Shown: in pieces, positions 58,725 through 64,000 of the stretch | How positions within the stretch are numbered: position 1 is the stretch's first letter | Layout: every line of letters begins with the position of its first letter | NCBI RefSeq assembly: GCF_949987515.2 | Contig: NC_082687.1 | Coordinates: 24,102,148 to 24,166,147 of the forward strand | Direction of reading: 5' to 3' | DNA length: 64,000 bases | DNA from: Delphinus delphis | Lineage: Eukaryota > Chordata > Mammalia > Artiodactyla > Delphinidae | The notes under the pieces: model-generated | Told to the model about the DNA's origin: nothing | Seen by the model: the letters and a program-made list of their open reading frames with translations, nothing else | The model's database searches: none | Translations under genes and position numbers: made by a program

Positions 58725-59790
58725 GTGCTCTACAGGCTCATTCATTTCTTCATGTATCAGAGAGATCTATGGTCAGGTCCTGTTCCAGCACTGGTGAAAA
58801 AACTGTGAATGAATCAGAAAAAGTCCTTTCTTTGATAGAGTTCCATTCCAGTTGAGCGTAGATAGATAATAAACAAATGAATTCATAAAGAAATGTCGAG
58901 TGGTAATAATTTCTGTGATGACTATTGAAAAAGGAAGTCAGGAGTGAACTTAGGTTTGGGGCAAGCAAGGTTGTCTCTAAGGAGGTGACATTTCAGCTAT
59001 GCAACAAGAAGGAAACAGCCTACAGGAAGATTGAAGAGAAGCAGCAGTCCAGCGGGGAGTAGAATGAGTGAGTGCAAAGACCTGAAAGTAGAAGTGGCCA
59101 AGGCAGGAACAAGCTTGCTGTGACTGAGCAACAGAGAGAAGGATCCAGTGCCTGAGTCAGCAAAGAGGAGATGAAGGCAGGGCCATTTAGGCCAGGATTT
59201 TGGTCCACCTGTTCTACGTTTCTTCTAAGAGACAATGGAAGGCTTTAAGCAAGAGAGTGACAGGGTGTGAAATATATTGGAAAAGAAATCATCCCAGCTG
59301 CTGTGAAGATGCACTTTTCTGTACACAGTAACCAAGGAAGAGTAGAAACAGAAGCAGTGATGGAGAGACAATGACCCTAAGCAGGCAATGGTGGTTTGTC
59401 TCAACTTGGAATGAAGATGGAGATAGAGGTCAGGTTCGAGATGGATTTTTGGAGGCAAAGTTGATAGGACTTGCTAGTGGCCAGGTGGGAATCAAGGGTA
59501 CTTCCTTAAGTTTTGACCTAAGCATCTGGATGATGAGACTACCACTTACTGAGAAGGAGAATCAGATAACCAAAAGCTTTACTACGGAATTTGTTCAGTT
59601 TGAGATGCCTTTTCGTCAGCCAAGTGGATATAGGAGAGCAAGATTCAATCTGGGCTGGCATAGTCCAGAAAAGAACTTGCAGAAGAAAGAAGACTTGCCT
59701 TTGAAAGTGAGTTGGATTCAAATGGATATTGGAGGAATTTTCTGCATTTCTTGCAGAGGAAAGAAAATTAGAAAAAGATGTAAAAGTGAG
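58725..59790 (-). mobile_element. L2 LINE fragment, antisense, about 1 kb
   Basis: From left: antisense 3' terminus ('ggctcattcatttcttcatg'), 'taataaacaaatgaattcat', 'aggaggtgacatttcagcta' and 'aagcaagagagtgacagggt', then reverse-transcriptase-domain text. The minus strand at about 59560-59640 reads ISTWLTKRHLKLNKF, the L2 'W-S-RHLKLN-SKTE' block. The plus-strand 159-codon frame at 59371-59850 runs against this element and is fortuitous. Confidence 0.85.
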
Positions 59791-59974
59791 AATGAACATG
59801 AAATGTGGTTGGAAGTGAAAGAATGGGGAATCGATGTTGAGGAAAAGTAAGACGTAAAATTAGACTTGTGAAGTAGGGCTAGTGTATCGGGACCTCCAAA
59901 AAAAGAGTTTGAATTCTTCCTCTAAAAAACATGTAGGAGCTGGGATAAATTTCAATTTCTGTTCTGACTTGCTC

Positions 59975-60065
59975 TCTGTTTTATCTCCAGTTTTTACCAC
60001 AGAGTCTGGTATGTAGAAAGTGGTCAATTTATTAAATGAATGAATGGACAATGAATGAATGATTA
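59975..60065 (+). repeat. L2 LINE 3' end
   Basis: 'accacagagtctggtatgta' and 'ttattaaatgaatgaatgga' match the L2 terminus. Confidence 0.65.
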
Positions 60066-61855
60066 TAAAGCTAAGTGTGTTTGCACAATGAGAGAACGAG
60101 TGAAAAAAAAAAGCAATGAAAGGCTCCCTATTACAAACATTTAGGTTTTTCAGAGAAGGAGATAAAGCCTTTGTATAATATAGTGGTGAAAAGAAGGAAA
60201 TAAAGCTGCCTTATTATATTGCCGAGCATGGTAAGATGACAAAGGTAGATGGAAAATACAAGTTCAATCTCTCCAAAGGTACTAAAGTTTTAAAATATCA
60301 CAGGAGATTTCTACTCAAACAATGAATTCGACAGAGAGCCTAGCTGATTAATGAGATTAAGCAAAACTTGGATACGACTTTTTTAATGTTCTAAAAATCA
60401 AGTGGTTGCAATTTTTCTCTCAACTACTCACGTCACATGCCATTCAATTCTTAAATAGGTTTAAAGTTGAAAGTTTATATTATTTTTGTTCAGTGTGCCC
60501 ATAGCGTTTCTGCTGAAATTTGAAATTGATTAGATTGTTTTCTAGGGCACAATATCAAATATCCAGTGGAACAATGAATCAAGTTCTCCCTTTTCTTTGT
60601 AACCTGCTATGGTTCCAAATAATGTGCATTTTCTACAAAGCTTGTAATTGTCATAACTTCGTATTTATGTACGCAGATACACAAGTAAGTTATAGTTCTG
60701 TCACCGTAGACGTGGTTGTGCTGCACTGTTCACTCAAGGAGTAAAACTAAGTCACTGCTCAGCACACAATGAGGAAAGCAGAAGAGGAGAAACCTCCCAT
60801 AAAGTCAGCAAGATTTGCTGGCGCTCATTTGCTATTGGCCGCAAAGTTCTCAGACTATACACTCCTTTTATTGGATTATTACTTTAATGGGACTTTTTAA
60901 AGGGCATTTTAATAGCCTCCCTGTTTCAGCAGATATACATTGAAAGGCATTTGGAATACTTCCCAGTTGCAACATTTTTGATCTTCTCATTTCTTAGAAT
61001 TCTGACAACCTACCAGGTAACAGTTAGTATGATATTAAGCTGACACATTCCAGAGTTGGCAGTTGTTAGATTTGCCAGTGCAGCTTGCTGCCCAGATCCC
61101 ACGGGCCTGAGATTTATTGCCTTTTCCTCTTACCCACCTCTCCATAGACCCTTCCCCCACCTCTTTTTTTTTTTTTTTTAACTCTTTGACTGAATATACT
61201 ACGGGTGCATTTTTAGGTACATCATGACTATTCATGGTAAATGTGTGACCTAGTACAAAACAAGAATTAGCCACAGAAATTCTTATATTAGAAATTTGCA
61301 CTATGCTGTGTTATTTGAAGAATCAGAGAGAGCTTGTTTAGAGCAAAGATATTTGTTTTCTTCACCCAGAGTCATGCCATTCTCAGAACTCTCCTAAGTT
61401 CACAGATGGATCATGGGTGATCTGTAAACCCTCTGAAAAGCTAAATCCAGCAGAGCGACTCTGCTGTGGCCACTACTAAGATTTCTTCTTTCCCAAACAA
61501 GAGCTGAAAGCATGGAAAGGAACAGGGAGTGAAGACATTTTAAAAAACATTCTAAAAAATAATTATAAGTGGTTGTAAAAAATTCCTCAAAGGCTACCTT
61601 TTTGGCGGCCAATGATAATGAGGGCCAGACAAGTGTCAAACTCTCCTGGTATTGAGTTCGCTTCAATTCTGTTGGAAACCATCTTCTTCCTGATAGAGGA
61701 AGCAAAGAGAAGAAGGTAGGCCATGGTATTAAACAGCATTTGTCTTACAGTGGAGCTACCTGACCTCTGTTCCACATTGGGTTTTTCTAGGTTCAGGCAA
61801 TGAGAAGGGTTGTAGGAATTGGCATAGACATAAGGCCAAGGCATTCTTGATATAG
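60066..61855. other. Unassigned
   Basis: No gene or repeat recognised. Poly-T at about 61160-61180. Minus-strand frames near 61400-61844 lack support. Confidence 0.5.
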
Positions 61856-61859
61856 CACT

Positions 61860-62110
61860 AGGTCCAATGCATTCCTTCCTTCATTTATTCAACAAAGGTT
61901 TGTTGGGCCCTAACCATGAGCCAAGCATGGATTTAGGAACTAAAAACATAAAGACAGAAATAGGCTCTGACCTCAAGGAGGTAAATATCTAGGGGGGAGA
62001 CAGAGTCATAACAGATAAATAGAGTCCAGTATTAAAAATAAAATCATAGATCCATGCACTAGCAATTATGAGAGTGTGAAGGAAGGGCACCTAAGCCAGC
62101 TGGAATGACC
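61860..62110 (-). repeat. L2 LINE 3' end, antisense
   Basis: 'ccttcatttattcaacaaag', 'ccctaaccatgagccaagca' and 'gggagacagagtcataacag' follow the reverse-complement L2 terminus. Confidence 0.75.
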
Positions 62111-62349
62111 GCGGGGGAACGATTCCTAAATTGAATTGTTAATAATAGTTAGCAAGGTGCGCGTGGAACGCAGAAGGCTACGAGGATCCCATAAGCAAAC
62201 GCACCAAGTTGACAACACACGCAATGTGTTTGGAGAACCTCATGCGCTGCAGTATTTCTGTTTTATAAACTGTGAGGTGTGGGTAAAGAGAAATGTGCTG
62301 AAGAAACCAGGCAGTGATCAACACGGAGGGCTTGACATTTAGTTGCTTC

Positions 62350-62550
62350 CAACACTGTCTACCACGAAGGCACATATGGCTGTTTACATTTAAATTAAGT
62401 AATATCTGAAAAAAGAAAAAGTTAGTTCTTTAAGATGCACTAGTCATATTTCACGGGCTCAACAGCCACGAGCAGTTAGTGGCTACCACGGAGAGTGCAG
62501 ATTATAGAACATTTCCATCAGCGCAGAAAGTTCTATTGGGCAGTGCTTGT
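62350..62550 (-). mobile_element. hAT-type MITE
   Basis: The ends are loosely inverted ('caacactgtctaccacg' against 'gttctattgggcagtgctt'). The interior reads 'gttagtggctaccacggaga', 'tatagaacatttccatcag' and 'gcgcagaaagttctattggg', a widespread hAT-Charlie non-autonomous element. The exact family name is not certain and no clear 8-bp duplication survives. Confidence 0.7.
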
Positions 62551-62659
62551 ATAGACAGTCCTGAACCTTTGAAGTGTTTTATATAAAGAAGTTAGATTTA
62601 GGTCTTAGATTCACACGGGGGGCTGTGGAGGACACATTTGAAAAGGTAAGATGGAGACA

Positions 62660-62930
62660 GGAGGTCCTTTAGAGAGAATATTTAATGTTTCATGGAGCTT
62701 CCATTCTAGCGGTGAAACAGACAAAAAGCAACAAATAGTAAGTAAAATACATAGAATGTCAGAGAGTGACAAGTGGTAGAGACAAAAACAAAGGAAGGGA
62801 GGAGAATAGAAGGGGCTGTTGGGGAGTTCAATTGTAAATAAAGTGTTTAGAGAAAGTCTCACTGAGAAGGTGACTTTGGACCAAAGACCAGAAAGAGGTA
62901 AAAACATGACTTAGGTATCTGCGGACGAGG
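62660..62930 (-). repeat. L2 LINE fragment, antisense
   Basis: 'tttcatggagcttccattct', 'agcggtgaaacagacaaaaa', 'agtctcactgagaaggtgac' and 'tttggaccaaagaccagaaa' match the L2 3' region. The 98-codon minus-strand frame inside is repeat-derived. Confidence 0.75.
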
Positions 62931-63007
62931 CGCATGAATATCCCGGTCTATTTAAGACACATGTGCATCATGATTTAAAATTTTTATATTCTTTATCTCA
63001 TTGCATC

Positions 63008-63380
63008 AGTCAGGGATTTCCCAGAGAAACAGAACCAATAATATACGTGTGTGTGTAAATATGTAGGTACCTATAAAGGGACTTGCTAAAGGAATAAGCT
63101 AATGCAATTATGCAGTTGTGGCACCTACAACGTCTAAAATCTGTCAGGCAAGCTGGAAACTCAGGCAGGAATTGATCTTGCAGTTTTGAGGCAGAAATTC
63201 TCTTTTCCAGGAAACCTCAATTGTTGCTCTTAAGGTCTTCAACTGATAGGATGAGACCCAGCCACGTGATCAAGGATAATCTTTGTTACAGAAAGTAATA
63301 TGCTCACTTGTATATGCTAACCACAGCTGCAGAACACCTTCTCAGCAATATCTAGCCTAAAGTTCATTACCTAATCCCCA
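63008..63380 (-). repeat. MaLR-type LTR fragment, antisense
   Basis: Opens 'tcagggatttcccagagaaa' and 'cagaaccaata', later 'gtcttcaactgataggatga'. This is the reverse complement of the 34475-35029 LTR family ('ctcatccaatcagttgaagg' there). More decayed, and lacks the outer 5' part. Confidence 0.75.
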
Positions 63381-63500
63381 TGTTTCAGATAAGGGAATCC
63401 AGGCTCATAAAGACTAAAAACTTGACCAGACTAATTCAAGGGGAAGAGTAAAGAGCCTAACACCTGTCTAAGTCTCCTGACACTAAATCTAGTTCACAGT
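63381..63500 (-). repeat. MIR SINE fragment, antisense
   Basis: 'catgtttcagataagggaat', 'ccaggctcataaagactaaa' and 'acttgaccagactaattcaa' fit reversed MIR. Confidence 0.55.
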
Positions 63501-63874
63501 TTGCTACCCAGTCTAAGTAAACCAGACAAAGAAACCTGAATGAGACCACATAGGGAGCTCCAGATTAAAGAATAGATTCAGACATGTATTTATATTTTAT
63601 GACATTCACCATTGAAATCTATTTTTTAAATGAAAAGCTCTTATCTATCTCTTTGAATATTTTTTCCCATTCTGCAATTTTTTTCTATTCTGTCTTTGTG
63701 GTACTTCTACTGGATATATATTGAAATTCAGTTTCCCAAGTCCATAATCTCTCTTTCTTATTTTTCATTTGTTTATCTCTCTGTACTGCATTCTTAGGAG
63801 TTTCCTTACAACTATCTTTCAGTGTATGGATTTTCTCCTCAACATACGCAAAGGTACTTCAACTAGTTATAATA

Positions 63875-64000
63875 ATAGTCTCCATTTACTGAGCCCTCAG
63901 AATATGATAGGAACTATGCCACCGTGTGTGTGTTATCTCAATAGTACTATTACTATGCCCATTTTACAGGTAAGAAAACAGAATTTGAGGACTTGGGAAA
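63875..64000 (-). repeat. MIR SINE fragment, antisense, runs off the window
   Basis: 'ccatttactgagccctcaga', 'gtgttatctcaatagtacta' and 'cccattttacaggtaagaaa' are the reversed MIR 3' half. It continues past the end. Confidence 0.7.

Noticed and set aside
59371..59850. 159-codon plus-strand open frame, among the longest in the window
   Set aside because: It runs antisense through an L2 element whose minus strand shows the 'ISTWLTKRHLKLN' block. It has no motif of its own, so I treat it as chance.
1..64000. CRISPR arrays, operons, phage or bacterial systems
   Set aside because: No regularly spaced direct repeats with unique spacers and no bacterial-type gene organisation. The repeat content is mammalian throughout.
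1..64000. tRNA genes
   Set aside because: The tRNA-like A/B-box sequences all fall inside CHR-type SINEs or MIRs and have SINE bodies attached.

Overview
This window is non-coding DNA from a mammalian nuclear genome, most likely a cetacean. The diagnostic signal is a set of tRNA-derived CHR-type SINEs, the family shared by whales and hippos. Several are nearly complete, with poly-A/T tails and clean target-site duplications (TSDs). A young L1 with artiodactyl-type 3' ends, ancient MIR and L2 fragments, MaLR-type LTRs and a cetartiodactyl mariner hairpin support this. I found no protein-coding exon, tRNA, rRNA, CRISPR array or prokaryotic feature that I can defend. Open frames here are either decayed LINE coding sequence or the length expected by chance, and many begin at non-ATG codons.

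Layout. 1-9 kb: MIR and SINE copies, two GC/CpG-rich islets (2.58-3.25 kb and 6.72-7.17 kb), a long (CT)n tract (5.8 kb) and an L1 3' end inserted into an older L1 (4.2-4.7 kb). 9-20 kb: three full-length SINEs and one short one, a MER53-like palindromic transposon (13.5 kb), a paralogous pair of unknown repeats with a decayed reverse-transcriptase relic (14.6-16.3 kb), an LTR-like element, an AT microsatellite with a perfect palindrome (17.7 kb) and an L1 3' end. 20-30 kb: mostly unique sequence with one mariner hairpin (24.4 kb). 30-46 kb: repeat-dense. It has an antisense L2 of about 2.3 kb broken by a MaLR LTR and three SINEs, a second L2, L1 3' ends and several SINEs. 46-57 kb: two young, 5'-truncated L1 copies about 97% alike, with old MIR/L2/LTR pieces between. 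57-64 kb: a second MER53-like palindrome, three L2 segments, a hAT-like element and an antisense LTR fragment.

No genes work together here. The readable biology is the layered history of retrotransposon insertion, plus some DNA with structure-forming potential (palindromes, G-quadruplex motifs, polypyrimidine tracts) and two CpG-rich islets that could be regulatory. I did not find a new biological system. The observations most worth checking are the reverse-transcriptase relic and its adjoining repeat pair, the double SINE insertion at one target site, the mariner hairpin as a possible microRNA source, and the 6.7-7.2 kb CpG islet.
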